Notes under the pieces: model-generated
The model's input: only the letters and a program-made list of their open reading frames with translations
The model's database searches: none
Told to the model about the DNA's origin: nothing
Translations under genes and position numbers: made by a program
Part shown: positions 48,012 through 58,213 of the stretch, one piece after another
How positions within the stretch are numbered: the first letter of the stretch is position 1
Layout: every line of letters begins with the position of its first letter
Assembly: GCF_001202025.1 (NCBI RefSeq)
Contig: NZ_LGHS01000029.1
Span: forward strand, 53,663-117,662
DNA: 64,000 bases
Source of the DNA: Pseudorhodobacter aquimaris
GTDB taxonomy: Bacteria > Pseudomonadota > Alphaproteobacteria > Rhodobacterales > Rhodobacteraceae
Reading direction: 5' to 3'

Positions 48012-49370
48012 ATGAAAACCGGATTTAAACTGATCCTGATCACTCTGCCGCTTACCGCGATTGGCATAGGCATCCTGGGCTTTGTCATTTCCAGCAGCAA
48101 GCCGCCGGAACGTGTGGAGGTTGAAGAACGCGCCACTGCCGTACGGGTCATCACTGCGCAAACGCGTGCAGTCACGCCATCCATCACCGGCTTTGGCATT
48201 GTCGCACCCGAACGCACATTTGAGGCGATTGCCGAAGTGGGCGGACGCATTGATTATGTGAACCCCGGCTTGCGCAACGGGCAGATCCTGGATGCGGGCG
48301 AGGTGTTGTTCCGCCTGTCGCCTGCCGATTTCAACCTTGCCATTGCACAGGCCAATGCCAACATTCGCTCCGCCGAGGCAAAACTGGCCGAATTGGACGT
48401 GTCAGAACAAAACCAGCGCAGCGCATTGGCGATCGAGCGCGAGGCGCTCGCGGTAAAAACCTCAGATCTGGAACGCGCCGAGGCGTTGTTTGCTGCGGGC
48501 ACGATGGCACAGGGCACCCGTGATGTGACCCGTGCCGCCCATTTGGCGCAGCGCCAAAAGGTGCAAGGCATTGAAAGCACGCTTGCGCTGTTCCCCACGC
48601 AGCGCGCCGTGCAAACCGAACAAATCGCGGTCTATCAGGCCAACCTTGCGACAGCAAAACTGAACATGGACCGCAGCGAGATTGCCTTGCCTTTTGCCGC
48701 GCGCGTGGCCTCTCATTCGATCGAGGTTGGGCAATACCTGAAAACGGGCCAAACGGCGGCAAATCTGGATGGCATCGCGCGTGCCGAGGTTGATGTGCAG
48801 CTTTCTATGGAAAGCTTTCGCGGGCTTGTGCGGCTGGGGCAAACCGCCCTACCGAACCTGTTGTTAGACCCCATGAATATGGCGCAAGCGCTGCAATCAT
48901 TGGGCCTTGAGGCAGACCTTAGGTTGCGTTTGGGGGATGAGGTGGTGACCTGGCCCGCAACCGTTGATCGGATCAGCGACGGCATCAACCAACAGTCCGG
49001 CACCGTTGGCATCGTCGTGGTCGTCGAAAACGCCTATGACAACATCGGCCAGAACGCGCGCCCGCCCTTGACCAAAGGCATGTTTGTCGAGGTGGTTTTG
49101 CGTGCCGCCCCGATAGAAGGTGTCGTTTTGCCACGCAGTTCAATGCGCGACGGGATGGTCTTTGTGGCGGATAGCGACAACAGGCTGCGCGCAATTCCGG
49201 CCAATCCGCAGCTTGAACAGGGCGAGATTGCCGTCTTCTCAAACAAAATCGCCGACGGCAGCCGCGTTGTGCTTGTCCCGCCGGTGCCTGTGATCGAGGG
49301 ACAACTGCTGGACCCGCATCCCAATGACGCAGCGATGACGCGGCTTTTGGCAAAGGACGCGCAAAAATGA
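48012..49370 (+). CDS. RND efflux periplasmic adaptor subunit
   Basis: A 452-residue HlyD/AcrA-type membrane fusion protein. One N-terminal membrane anchor (FKLILITLPLTAIGIGILGFVIS) is followed by the beta-barrel/lipoyl segment (GFGIVAPERTFEAIAEVGGRIDYVNPGLRNGQILDAGEVLF), a coiled-coil hairpin (about residues 100-215, rich in Ala/Glu/Gln) and the second lipoyl half (AARVASHSIEVGQYLKTGQ). It links the RND pump to an outer-membrane channel. The ATG has GAAGGA upstream. It overlaps the pump gene by four bases (ATGA). No outer-membrane factor gene is adjacent. Confidence 0.92.
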   Translation: MKTGFKLILITLPLTAIGIGILGFVISSSKPPERVEVEERATAVRVITAQTRAVTPSITGFGIVAPERTFEAIAEVGGRIDYVNPGLRNGQILDAGEVLFRLSPADFNLAIAQANANIRSAEAKLAELDVSEQNQRSALAIEREALAVKTSDLERAEALFAAGTMAQGTRDVTRAAHLAQRQKVQGIESTLALFPTQRAVQTEQIAVYQANLATAKLNMDRSEIALPFAARVASHSIEVGQYLKTGQTAANLDGIARAEVDVQLSMESFRGLVRLGQTALPNLLLDPMNMAQALQSLGLEADLRLRLGDEVVTWPATVDRISDGINQQSGTVGIVVVVENAYDNIGQNARPPLTKGMFVEVVLRAAPIEGVVLPRSSMRDGMVFVADSDNRLRAIPANPQLEQGEIAVFSNKIADGSRVVLVPPVPVIEGQLLDPHPNDAAMTRLLAKDAQK

Positions 49371-52300
49371 TCCGGTTTTTCGCGACCCATCCGACCATCG
49401 CCAACCTGCTTATGGTTATATTCCTTGCTGCGGGCCTGTTTGTCACCCCGACCCTGCTGCGCGAAACCTTCCCCCGCAAAGCGCTGAGTGAGGTGCAGAT
49501 CAGCGTCCCCTACCCCGGCGCACGCCCCGAGGAGGTGGAGACCGCGATTTGTGAACGGATCGAGAATGCGCTGGATGCCGTGACGGGGGTTGACCGGCAG
49601 TCTTGCGAGGCGCGCGAAAATCTTGGCCTTGCCGTGGTTAAGATGCGCGAGGGCGGTAATTTCCAGACTTTTTCCAATGATGTGAAAACCGAAATCGATG
49701 CGATTACCGATTTCCCCGAAAGGGCCGAGGCGGCAACGGTTCGCCCACTTGGCCAAACCGATTTCGTCGCCTCGGTCGCGATTACCGGCCCTGCGACCCG
49801 CACCGACCTTTACACCTATGCCGAGGAAATCCGTACCAAAATGCTGCGGTGGGGTGGCATACCCAAGGTCGATGTTCGCGGCTTTTCCACACGTGAATTT
49901 CAAATCAACCTGCGCCCTGTTGAATTACAGCGCTTTGGTATTTCGGTTTCAGATGTGGCGCGCTCGGTGCAGGCCAGCAGCCTTGACCTGCCGGCAGGCA
50001 GCCTTGAAGCCGCCACAGAAACCCTGTTGGTACGCGTTGCCGAAGAGCGCCAGGACACAGCATCGCTGGCCGATTTGATCGTGCGGTCCTCGGCACAGGG
50101 CGGACAGGTCCGGCTGGGGGATATTGCCGAGATCACTTCGGGCTTTGATCTCACCGATGATGTGATCTTGTTTGACGGACGTCCCGCGGCCATTCTGGAT
50201 ATCACCAAGCCCCCGTCAGATGACAGTTTGCGCACGCTGGACGCCTTGCAAGCCTTTCTGGAGGCAGAACGCGCACAAGCCCCTGCCACTGTGACGCTGG
50301 CCATCACCGCCGATGGCGTTTCGGTTGTGCGTGAACGCTTGTCGCTGGTTGTGGTCAACGGTTTGCAAGGGCTGGCCTTGGTGTTCGGCGTTTTATGGCT
50401 TTTTTTTGGCTTTCGCTTTTCATTCTGGGTGGCAATGGGCTTGCCGGTGGCCTTTATGGGCGGCGTCGCGATGATGGCGCTGGTTGGCTATTCGCTTAAC
50501 CTGATGACATCGCTGGGCCTGCTGATTGTGATCGGATTGCTGATGGATGATGCCATCGTGATCGCTGAAAACATCGCCCGGCTGCGCGAAAAGGGTCTAA
50601 GTCCGCTGGAAGCCGCGATCGAGGGCGCGCGTCAGGTGTTTCCCAACGTGCTTGCATCCTTTGGCACCACGGCGATGATCTTTGGCTCGCTTGCATTTTT
50701 GTCCGGTGATCTGGGGGCCGTGTTGCGTGTTGTGCCGGTGGTGATGCTGTTTGTGCTGATGGTGTCACTGGTCGAGGCATTCCTGATCTTGCCGCACCAC
50801 CTGATCCATGCGCTTGAGACATCAAACCAAGCCACCGGCCTCCGCGCCCGGGTCGAAGCGGCGGTGGACTGGGCCCGCGAACGCCTTGTTGGCCCGATGG
50901 TCGATGCCTGCATCCGCTGGCGCTATGCCGTTGCGGGGCTTAGCCTGACGGTGCTGTTGATCTCGGCGGCGATGCTGGCGGGGGGATATTTGAAATTCAC
51001 CGCCTTTCCGGAACTTGATGGGGATACGATTGTGGCGCGGGTCTTGTTACCGCAAGGTACACCGCTTGCCCGCACGGATGAAGTGGTGGAACAGCTTGAA
51101 TCCGGGCTGCAAACAGTCAACGCGACGCTGACGCCATTGCAGCCCGAAGCTGCCGAATTGTTGCAGCATATTTCCATTTTTCATGGACTTAATAACGATG
51201 CATTTGAAACCGGCGCGCATGTGGTCACGATCAGCGTTGATCTGCTGCCCTCTGCCCAGCGGGTAAACACCCCCGATGATATCATGGCGCTGTGGCGCGA
51301 CACCGTTGGGCCGGTGCCCGATGTGATCAGCCTGAAATACGCAGAAAGCACGATCGGCCCTGCCGGTATCGCGATTGATTTGCGGTTGAAGGGTGATGAT
51401 CTTGGCGCACTCAAGGCGGCCTCGGTCGAGTTGCAAGACTGGCTCTGGCAGTATCAGGGGGTAACCTCGGTGCTGGACGATCTGCGGCCTGGCAAGCGTG
51501 AATTGCGCGTGACGCTAAAGGATATTGCCGGCCCGATGGGGATAACCGCCGCAACAGTCGCAGATCAGCTGCGCACAGCCTATATCGGCAGCACCATCAG
51601 CGAGATGCAAATCGCGGGAAATCTGGTCGAATTGACAGCACAGCTTGGGCTGACATATCGCAGCAACCGCGATGTGTTCGACGATTTCACCATCAAGCGC
51701 GCCGATGGCAGCTCTGTACCGTTGAATGTGGTTGCGGATGTGGAAATCGGGCAAGGATATAGCCGCATCAACCATGAAGACGGCATTCGAACCGTGACGG
51801 TGCAAGGGGCAATTGATACGCGCATCGCCAATGCCAATGCTATTGTAGGGGACACGACAACACGGTTCGTGCCGGGGTTGTTGGAACGGCATCCAAGCGT
51901 CATGCTTGACGTTGAGGGCCAAAACGCCGAGGCCGGCAAGACCCAGCAATCCATGCTCAAAGGGTTTTTGATCGGGTTGATGGGCGTGTTCTTATTGCTC
52001 AGCTTTTTGTTCCGGTCTTATCTGGAACCGATTGTCGTGATGCTGGTGATCCCGCTTTCGTTGCCGGGTGCAATTTTTGGGCATATGGCGATGGGGTTGG
52101 ATTTTTCGATGCCAAGCATGTTGGGATTTGTGGCCTTGGCCGGCGTCGTGGTCAACAACTCCATCCTGTTGGTTGATTTTGTGAAACATGAACACGCCGA
52201 GGCAGAAAGTGTTTCGCATGCTGCCGCACAAGCTGCGCGGGCGCGCTTTCGGGCGATCTTTCTGACGACAACGACCACAGCCGCCGGGTTGTTGCCGATC

Positions 52301-52456
52301 CTGACCGAAACCAGCCTTCAAGCACAAATCCTGATCCCGCTGGTGGCCAGTCTGGTCTTTGGCCTACTGACCGCAAGCTTGGTCGTGCTTTTTGTCTTGC
52401 CCGCGATCTATGCAATTCTGGATGACCTTGGGCTCAGCACATTGAGCAAAGCCTGA
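49367..52456 (+). CDS. RND efflux permease subunit (AcrB/AcrD/AcrF family)
   Basis: A 1029-residue inner-membrane pump, the usual RND length. FFATHPTIANLLMVIFLAAGLF is the first membrane helix, followed by the porter domain (VSVPYPGARPEEVETAICERIENAL-like start) and the second helix block with GLLMDDAIVIAENIARLREKG, the conserved helix 4 region carrying two adjacent Asp for proton coupling. GVVVNNSILLVDFVKHEHAEA is in the second half. It is most similar in layout to the less-studied AcrB-like pumps with an adaptor only. The substrate cannot be predicted. Confidence 0.94.
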   Translation: MIRFFATHPTIANLLMVIFLAAGLFVTPTLLRETFPRKALSEVQISVPYPGARPEEVETAICERIENALDAVTGVDRQSCEARENLGLAVVKMREGGNFQTFSNDVKTEIDAITDFPERAEAATVRPLGQTDFVASVAITGPATRTDLYTYAEEIRTKMLRWGGIPKVDVRGFSTREFQINLRPVELQRFGISVSDVARSVQASSLDLPAGSLEAATETLLVRVAEERQDTASLADLIVRSSAQGGQVRLGDIAEITSGFDLTDDVILFDGRPAAILDITKPPSDDSLRTLDALQAFLEAERAQAPATVTLAITADGVSVVRERLSLVVVNGLQGLALVFGVLWLFFGFRFSFWVAMGLPVAFMGGVAMMALVGYSLNLMTSLGLLIVIGLLMDDAIVIAENIARLREKGLSPLEAAIEGARQVFPNVLASFGTTAMIFGSLAFLSGDLGAVLRVVPVVMLFVLMVSLVEAFLILPHHLIHALETSNQATGLRARVEAAVDWARERLVGPMVDACIRWRYAVAGLSLTVLLISAAMLAGGYLKFTAFPELDGDTIVARVLLPQGTPLARTDEVVEQLESGLQTVNATLTPLQPEAAELLQHISIFHGLNNDAFETGAHVVTISVDLLPSAQRVNTPDDIMALWRDTVGPVPDVISLKYAESTIGPAGIAIDLRLKGDDLGALKAASVELQDWLWQYQGVTSVLDDLRPGKRELRVTLKDIAGPMGITAATVADQLRTAYIGSTISEMQIAGNLVELTAQLGLTYRSNRDVFDDFTIKRADGSSVPLNVVADVEIGQGYSRINHEDGIRTVTVQGAIDTRIANANAIVGDTTTRFVPGLLERHPSVMLDVEGQNAEAGKTQQSMLKGFLIGLMGVFLLLSFLFRSYLEPIVVMLVIPLSLPGAIFGHMAMGLDFSMPSMLGFVALAGVVVNNSILLVDFVKHEHAEAESVSHAAAQAARARFRAIFLTTTTTAAGLLPILTETSLQAQILIPLVASLVFGLLTASLVVLFVLPAIYAILDDLGLSTLSKA

Positions 52457-53003
52457 GGTTGTCCATTCCATCGGTCCAAGAAAACCCTGCAGGTGAGGTC
52501 GTCCTGAACATTCGACCTGCCTGCAAGGCCTAGGGTCCATCAATCTCGTTGATTGCGCCATGTTTCAAACCCGAGAGGGGGCCGCAGGAAAGGCGATGTA
52601 AATATGAAACTACATGCCATGAGTAATACCATTGGACGGCTTGCTTGGGATTTTTAAAACCGTGAAAGGGGCCGGTCGATTTGACTGGCAGAACCTTGTC
52701 AAAATGCCATTCGCCCTGCCCTTTCGTCCAGTCGCCACCGCAGTCCAAGCCCGTTCGTCAACGAATGGCTGCGGCCTATCCTTCAATGGGGTTCATCTTT
52801 TGCGCCAATACGGGTAAGAGTACCGATGTGTTCAAAATTGTAGCGCCGGAACGATTTCGGCGCAGGGTGTAGATGCGCCATGCAGGGCTTGTGCGAAACA
52901 GGCTCTTTCTCGGTGCGCCATCTGATTGAACCAGCATGATCAGACCGCAACCTTCCCCGATTATTTCGGAGGGGATGTCGGCATATAGAATGAGGAATAC
53001 GTA
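52457..53003. other. Intergenic region between efflux pump and tmm
   Basis: About 550 bases. An imperfect hairpin at 52488-52526 (TGCAGGTGAGGTCG with CGACCTGCCTGCA) lies 30 bases after the pump stop and may act as a terminator. The rest has no recognisable gene; a minus-strand frame (53567-52776) crosses into tmm antisense and is discounted. The tmm promoter should lie in the last 150 bases; a GAGGA ribosome site is at 52992-52996. Confidence 0.45.
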
Positions 53004-54371
53004 ATGACAGCAAAGAGGGTAGCCATCATCGGTGCCGGGCCATCTGGATTGGCGCAATTGCGGGCATTTCAATCTGCCCGCCAAAACGGCGAAGAAATCC
53101 CTGAAATCACTTGCTTTGAAAAGCAGGGCGACTGGGGCGGTTTGTGGAACTACACTTGGCGTACAGGTCTCGATATCCACGGAGAGCCGGTTCATTCGTC
53201 GATGTATCGCTATCTTTGGTCGAACGGGCCAAAGGAAGGTCTGGAGTTTGCAGATTACTCTTTTGAAGAGCATTTCGGAAAACAGATTGCCTCCTATCCG
53301 CCGCGGGCTGTCTTGTTCGACTACATCGAAGGCCGCGTGAAAAAGGCCAATGTGCGCGACTGGATCCGCTTTAATACGGCGGTGCGCCACGTCCGTTACA
53401 ATGCGACCGACGAAACCTTTACCGTCACCGCGCATGATCACCTCAAGGACAGCACCTATGAGGAAACCTTTGACCATGTAATCTGCGCTTCTGGCCATTT
53501 CAGTACACCGAACGTACCCTATTATGAAGGCTTTGAGGATTTCAACGGCCGCATCCTTCACGCCCATGATTTCCGCGACGCACGCGAATTCGAGGGCAAA
53601 GATCTGCTGATCTTGGGGTCATCCTATTCCGCCGAGGATATCGGTTCGCAGTGCTGGAAATACGGGGCCAAGTCGATCACCACTTCCTACCGCAGCGCGC
53701 CCATGGGTTTTGACTGGCCTGACAACTGGGACGAGGTGCCCGCTTTGGTCAAGGTGGATGGAAATACCGCATATTTCAAGGATGGCACCTCACGCCACGT
53801 TGACGCGATCATCCTATGCACCGGCTACAAGCACTTCTTCAACTTCTTGCCCGATGACCTGCGGCTAAAAACATCTAACAGGTTGGCTGCGGCGGATTTG
53901 TACAAGGGCGTGGTTTTTGTGAACAACCCAAGGATGTTCTATCTGGGGATGCAGGACCAGTGGTTCACCTTTAATATGTTCGATGCGCAGGCGTGGTGGG
54001 TCCGCGATGCGATTATGGGGAAAATCGAAATCCCGTCGGATATCAACACCCTGAAAGCGGATGTCGCAAATCGCATCGCAAGAGAGGATGCATGTGTGGG
54101 TGACAAGGGCGCGATCCAATATCAGGGGGATTATGTGCAGGAATTGATCGCAGAAACCGATTATCCAAGCTTTGACGTACAAGGCGCTTGCGAAGCATTC
54201 TTCGCGTGGAAAGAGCACAAGAAGAAAGCCATCATGGAATTTCGCAATAAATCCTACAGATCCGTTATAACGGGAACAATGGCGCCCGCGCATCATACGC
54301 CTTGGAAAGATGCGCTCGACGACTCTCTCGAGTCATATCTCCAAGACGATCTCTTTTCCAAAACCGCCTGA
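53004..54371 (+). CDS. tmm: Trimethylamine monooxygenase (flavin-containing monooxygenase)
   Basis: A 455-residue flavoprotein. The FAD motif GAGPSG is at residues 10-15, the NADPH motif is [12 protein letters not shown], and the FMO-identifying segment is [38 protein letters not shown] and [22 protein letters not shown] are the phrases seen in bacterial Tmm from Roseobacters and SAR11. The enzyme oxidises trimethylamine to trimethylamine N-oxide with NADPH and O2. The ATG has GAGGA upstream. Downstream is a strong hairpin and then IS scraps; the partner gene tdm is not in this window. Confidence 0.92.
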   Translation: MTAKRVAIIGAGPSGLAQLRAFQSARQNGEEIPEITCFEKQGDWGGLWNYTWRTGLDIHGEPVHSSMYRYLWSNGPKEGLEFADYSFEEHFGKQIASYPPRAVLFDYIEGRVKKANVRDWIRFNTAVRHVRYNATDETFTVTAHDHLKDSTYEETFDHVICASGHFSTPNVPYYEGFEDFNGRILHAHDFRDAREFEGKDLLILGSSYSAEDIGSQCWKYGAKSITTSYRSAPMGFDWPDNWDEVPALVKVDGNTAYFKDGTSRHVDAIILCTGYKHFFNFLPDDLRLKTSNRLAAADLYKGVVFVNNPRMFYLGMQDQWFTFNMFDAQAWWVRDAIMGKIEIPSDINTLKADVANRIAREDACVGDKGAIQYQGDYVQELIAETDYPSFDVQGACEAFFAWKEHKKKAIMEFRNKSYRSVITGTMAPAHHTPWKDALDDSLESYLQDDLFSKTA

Positions 54372-54395
54372 CGCTTTATGCCCATGATCTGCGTT

Positions 54396-54429
54396 GCCTT
54401 TCGGTGTTTTCACGCAAACACCGAAAGGC
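54396..54429 (+). terminator. Perfect 14-bp hairpin after tmm
   Basis: GCCTTTCGGTGTTT (54396-54409) is exactly complementary to AAACACCGAAAGGC (54416-54429) with a 6-base loop. It begins 25 bases after the tmm stop. The lack of a T-tract after it is atypical, but the TTT at the top of the stem and the position make a terminator the best reading. Confidence 0.65.
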
Positions 54430-54555
54430 ACAGGTGGTGCTTGTTCTAAATCTGCAAGCTAGGGCGTCATTGGCGCCGATAAGCTGGCGGGATGAACTGC
54501 CTTCCGACCAAACCGCTGTTATTGTGGCGGATATAGGTAGAGACAGGAGCATCGG

Positions 54556-54935
54556 ATGGCCATCGAAGCTTTGGGCATTGATCTGGGCAAGACCGTTTGC
54601 AGCCTTGTCGGCTACGAAGCAGAAAAAGTCGTGTCCCGCAAACGCCTCCAGCGGCATCGGCTGCTGGACTTTCGGGATGAGCGTCCACCCTATGTTGATG
54701 CGATGGGGGGCCAGCGGCAGTGAACGTCACATCGGGCGCTTTTGTCTTCAGGCTGCCCATGAACCTCGTCTGATGTCGCCGCTCTATGTTCGGCCCTATG
54801 TGAAGGTTCACAAGAACGATGATCGTGAAGCAAAGGCCATTGCCGTATCCGCGACGCGCGCGGCGATGTCATTCGTCGCAATCAAATAGCTTGACCTTCA
54901 GGCTTTGCACCGTGCGCCGGAGCGTCTGGCGCGGG
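54556..54935 (+). mobile_element. IS110-family transposase, N-terminal remnant
   Basis: From ATG 54556 the frame reads MAIEALGIDLGKTVCSLVG and RKRLQRHRLLDF, the N-terminal DEDD domain start of IS110 transposases, then breaks. After a shift it continues HIGRFCLQAAHEPRLMSPLYVRPYVKVHKNDDREAKAIA and, past a TAG at 54887-54889, LDLQALHRAPERL. Stops and shifts show it is dead. It is cut off by an inverted IS3-type fragment. Confidence 0.82.
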
Positions 54936-55075
54936 ATGTGGCGTTGTTCAGGCTCTCATGTGAACGCCGATTGTCGTAGTCCTCGACAACGGACGCCATC
55001 TGGCGTTCGTGATCGCCGGCAAAATAGTGGTTCTCGAGCAAGAGACGCTTCTTCATATTCTGGTATGCAGCGATG
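54930..55075 (-). mobile_element. IS3/IS481-type integrase C-terminal remnant
   Basis: On the minus strand NMKKRLLLENHYFAGDHERQ and VEDYDNRRSHESLNN match the C-terminal end of integrase-core transposases (usual: NRILLENYYLPGDLExQ ... HYNHRRYHESLNN). Only about 45 codons remain. Confidence 0.65.
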
Positions 55076-55763
55076 TAAACGCCAACGCCAAGACGGCTAT
55101 TACAGCGCTGAATTCGCGACCATTTGCAATGATGCCAATGCGGCGCAGACATACAGGCACGAATACAGCATCCACGCGATGGGCAAAAGGAATGCGCAGC
55201 ATCTGCCATTCCCGCGTGGTCAGAGGCCCCGAAGGAATACCAAAGTCCTGTTCGCTGTGCGGTGCGAAGCCAAAAGTCTTAGGCCTCACCGTTACAGCAC
55301 AAAGTCATTTCGATCCCGCCCCATAGGCTGATGTGCTCACTCATATTATTATCGTGCGGAACAAAAGTCATTTGGACAAATCCACCCTTCTTATCAAGCG
55401 ATACCTTTGCGCGCGAAACCATCGCACCGCGCTCTTTAAAAGTCTCTTTGGTCACGGTCTCGGTCGACACGCCACCCGTATTAGCGCCGGCGATGAATTC
55501 CTCGTTTCGGTCAGGTTAAATTGTTTTTGCAGCGTTTTTTTACGCACGCAGTACCCGAGGGGCATCGATGATGCCAAGCAGCATTCACTGCAATATACAT
55601 GCGCCTGTTCGCTGTGTCAGAGAAAACAATTTGAGGCTGATTGATCCAAATACGATCCCCTGCCGTAAACATATCGAAAGCACAGTGCCGGTACTAATTA
55701 TGATGGGAGACCTTGGGTGTTCGGTTGTACTTTTTATGCCCCCTACATCACCAGCCACATTTT
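55076..55763. other. Decayed DNA between IS scraps and fasciclin remnant
   Basis: About 690 bases with no intact gene. A minus-strand 63-codon frame at 55470-55279 (VTKETFKERGAMVSRAKVSLDKKGG) looks protein-like but unplaced, and another minus-strand piece at 55289-55053 reads FGIPSGPLTTREWQMLRIPFAHRVD, also unplaced. They may be parts of one broken gene. Confidence 0.35.
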
Positions 55764-56079
55764 CAACCGCGGCTGTCGTCTTTGCAGATGGCGCTTCCAA
55801 AGACATCGCTGACACTGCATTTGACGCAGCTTCATTCACAGTATTCACACCAAAAGACAAAGCCGACGCATCGTTGCCAGAAAGCACATTTGAGCCGCGG
55901 TCACGACCAGAGAATATGGATCAATCGGCCACGACCCTGACCTTTCACGCCACTGCGGGCAAGGTGGTGATGTCAAAATCATCACCACAGGCGATGTGAC
56001 CGTGAATGCAGACAAGGGTGTGTCTGCTGATATCAATGCCTCAACCCGCGTGACCGATGCGGTTCTGGTGCCGGAATAA
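55764..56079 (+). pseudogene. Fasciclin-domain protein remnant
   Basis: The frame reads ADGASKDIADTAFDAASFTVFTPKD, then PENMDQSATTLTFHATAGKVVM, which follow the fasciclin (FAS1) pattern (usual: GPFTVFAPTDxAF, LKPENKDxLxxxLTYHVVPGKV). After about 55973 the match continues in another frame: TTGDVTVNADKGVSADINASTRVTDAVLVPE to the TAA at 56077-56079. The region between DTA and SFTVF is shortened. A secreted adhesion-type protein was encoded here once; it is now broken by a deletion and a frameshift. Confidence 0.7.
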
Positions 56080-56151
56080 AAGCTACTAAACTGTTGCCCG
56101 TGTCGCGGGCGGCCAATTCAGTGTTACAAAATACAGGTGTTTGGACCCAGT

Positions 56152-56655
56152 ATGACAAAGCTTCTTTGCGCGCTCTGCGCTCTTTTCATATCGTCGCCGT
56201 CCTACGCGGACGTGCGCGTGCAGTTCATCGAAGGGGCCCCCAAGGACACCTTCGTTATTGCAAACGAAGGGGGTTGCAACATAGGCCCCTCTGAACTGGT
56301 GGTTGATTTCACGGCCTCAAATGCAGGCCTGATTTTTGATGTCACAGCATCAGGTATGGGCGTCGAGGTGTTTCAACCCTTTGACGTGACACAAGGTGCC
56401 GATCTGTTGGTTGGTCTGCCGACCATTGCCGATGGCGATCAGACAGTGGCACTGTCATTTACCGGACTGGATGGAGCTCAAAAAATTGCTTTCACGGTTG
56501 ACGTCGACGACACGGATGGTGCGCGCGAAATCACGGTTTCGGATGCTGAGATGACAGGGACGATGGTTTCTTTAACCGCACAGGGTAAACGAGTAACCGC
56601 CATTATGGGACCGAATGCCGAAGCCGTCCTGACGACGGTTCCATGCGCGTCTTGA
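56152..56655 (+). CDS. Exported protein of the aggregation-factor-core-like type
   Basis: A 167-residue protein with a signal peptide (MTKLLCALCALFISSPSYAD). The mature part (VQFIEGAPKDTFVIANEGGCNIGPSELVVDFTAS, GLIFDVTASGMGVEVFQPF, FTVDVDDTDGAREITVSDAEM) is beta-rich with two cysteines (in GGC and PCAS) that could pair. It resembles Rhodobacterales proteins labelled aggregation factor core; the role is not known. It lies 25 bases before the photolyase gene in the same direction. Confidence 0.72.
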   Translation: MTKLLCALCALFISSPSYADVRVQFIEGAPKDTFVIANEGGCNIGPSELVVDFTASNAGLIFDVTASGMGVEVFQPFDVTQGADLLVGLPTIADGDQTVALSFTGLDGAQKIAFTVDVDDTDGAREITVSDAEMTGTMVSLTAQGKRVTAIMGPNAEAVLTTVPCAS

Positions 56656-56680
56656 TGTCACCTCACAACGGGGCATATGT

Positions 56681-58213
56681 ATGAAACTTCGCCTTATCCT
56701 TGGTGATCAGCTTTCTTTTTCGATGTCGAGCCTTGCTGATGCCACCAAGGGCGATCTGATTTTGATGTGTGAGGTGCGTCAAGAGGCGACCTATGTCAAA
56801 CACCATAAAAAGAAGATTGTGTTCGTGTTTTCGGCGATGCGCCACTTTGCGCAGTCCCTCGCGGCGCGAGGGATGGACGTCAATTATGTGAGATACGACG
56901 ACCCTCAAAATAGCGGGTCTTTGTACGGCGAAGTTGCACGGTTGACGGATCAGCACGACATTTCAGAGGTCATCGTGACGTCACCGGGGGAATATCGGCT
57001 ACTGGCAGAGATGGAGCAATGGGCAGATGCGCTAAACTTGCTTGTCACAATCCGCCCTGATGACCGCTTCCTTTGTGGGAAGGATGAGTTTGCCGCTTGG
57101 GCCAAGGGCCGCAAACAGTTGCGTATGGAGTATTTTTACCGCGAGATGCGCCGGAAACATGGCGTGTTGATGCGTGGTGACGAACCGATTGGTGGGCAAT
57201 GGAACTACGACGCCGACAACCGCAAACCACCGCCCAAAGGCCTGGAGATTCCCGATCCATTTTTTGCCGATATTGACGAGATCACCCACGAAGTGACGAC
57301 CCTTGTGACAGAGCAGTTTTCTGATCATTTTGGCGAGATTGAGCCCTTTCATTTTGCCGTGACACGCGATGGGGCATTGCAGGCCCTAGACAAGTTTGTA
57401 GATGAGCGGCTGCCTCTTTTTGGCGACTATCAAGACGCTATGATCCAGGACGAACCATGGATGTATCACAGCCATATAGGGCTGTACCTCAACTGCGGGT
57501 TACTGACTCCGCTTGAGTGTATCGCACGCGCCGAAACGGCCTATCATGACGGCCATGCCCCACTGAATGCAGTTGAGGGGTTTATTCGGCAAATCTTGGG
57601 GTGGCGCGAGTATGTGCGGGGGATCTATTGGCTCAAGATGCCTGACTATAAGGCGATGAATGTCCTGGGGGCCAAGCGTCCGCTGCCCGATTTTTACTGG
57701 ACGGCAGACACACATATGAACTGCATGCGCCAGTGTATTGCCGAGACCAGGCAAAACGCTTACGCCCATCATATCCAGCGTTTGATGGTTTTGGGAAACT
57801 TTGCATTAATCGCGGGCTTGGACCCCGAACAGGTCAATGACTGGTACCTTTTGGTTTATGCCGACGCCTATGAATGGGTCGAGTTGCCAAATGTCAGTGG
57901 CATGATCCTATTTGCGGATGGTGGGATCATGGGATCAAAACCCTATGCGGCGAGCGGCGCATACATCAACAAAATGTCGAACTATTGCTCGTCTTGCAGG
58001 TATAAACCCACCGTCAAAAACGGCCCCAAGGCATGTCCTTTCAACTACCTTTATTGGGACTTCATCGATCGTAACGCCAGCAGACTGCGCGGCAATCCTC
58101 GCATGGCGTTCATGTACAAAAGTCTTGACCGCATGGCCGAGGAAAAACGACACGCGATCCGTACGGACACTGACCGGTTTTTCAAAGAGATAGGGTCGGA
58201 TGAAAAAGGCTAA
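56681..58213 (+). CDS. Fe-S cluster photolyase/cryptochrome (FeS-BCP, PhrB/CryB type)
   Basis: A 510-residue protein. The N-terminal photolyase-related domain starts KLRLILGDQLSF. Four cysteines at 348, 436, 439 and 452 (NCMRQC, YCSSCRYKP, KACPFN) match the 4Fe-4S ligands of Agrobacterium PhrB (350, 438, 441, 454) with a constant offset of two. The FAD-binding region includes GWREYVRGIYW and GNFALIAGLDP. These proteins repair (6-4) photoproducts or act as photoreceptors. The end overlaps the DUF2256 gene by 14 bases, a typical pairing. Confidence 0.94.
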   Translation: MKLRLILGDQLSFSMSSLADATKGDLILMCEVRQEATYVKHHKKKIVFVFSAMRHFAQSLAARGMDVNYVRYDDPQNSGSLYGEVARLTDQHDISEVIVTSPGEYRLLAEMEQWADALNLLVTIRPDDRFLCGKDEFAAWAKGRKQLRMEYFYREMRRKHGVLMRGDEPIGGQWNYDADNRKPPPKGLEIPDPFFADIDEITHEVTTLVTEQFSDHFGEIEPFHFAVTRDGALQALDKFVDERLPLFGDYQDAMIQDEPWMYHSHIGLYLNCGLLTPLECIARAETAYHDGHAPLNAVEGFIRQILGWREYVRGIYWLKMPDYKAMNVLGAKRPLPDFYWTADTHMNCMRQCIAETRQNAYAHHIQRLMVLGNFALIAGLDPEQVNDWYLLVYADAYEWVELPNVSGMILFADGGIMGSKPYAASGAYINKMSNYCSSCRYKPTVKNGPKACPFNYLYWDFIDRNASRLRGNPRMAFMYKSLDRMAEEKRHAIRTDTDRFFKEIGSDEKG

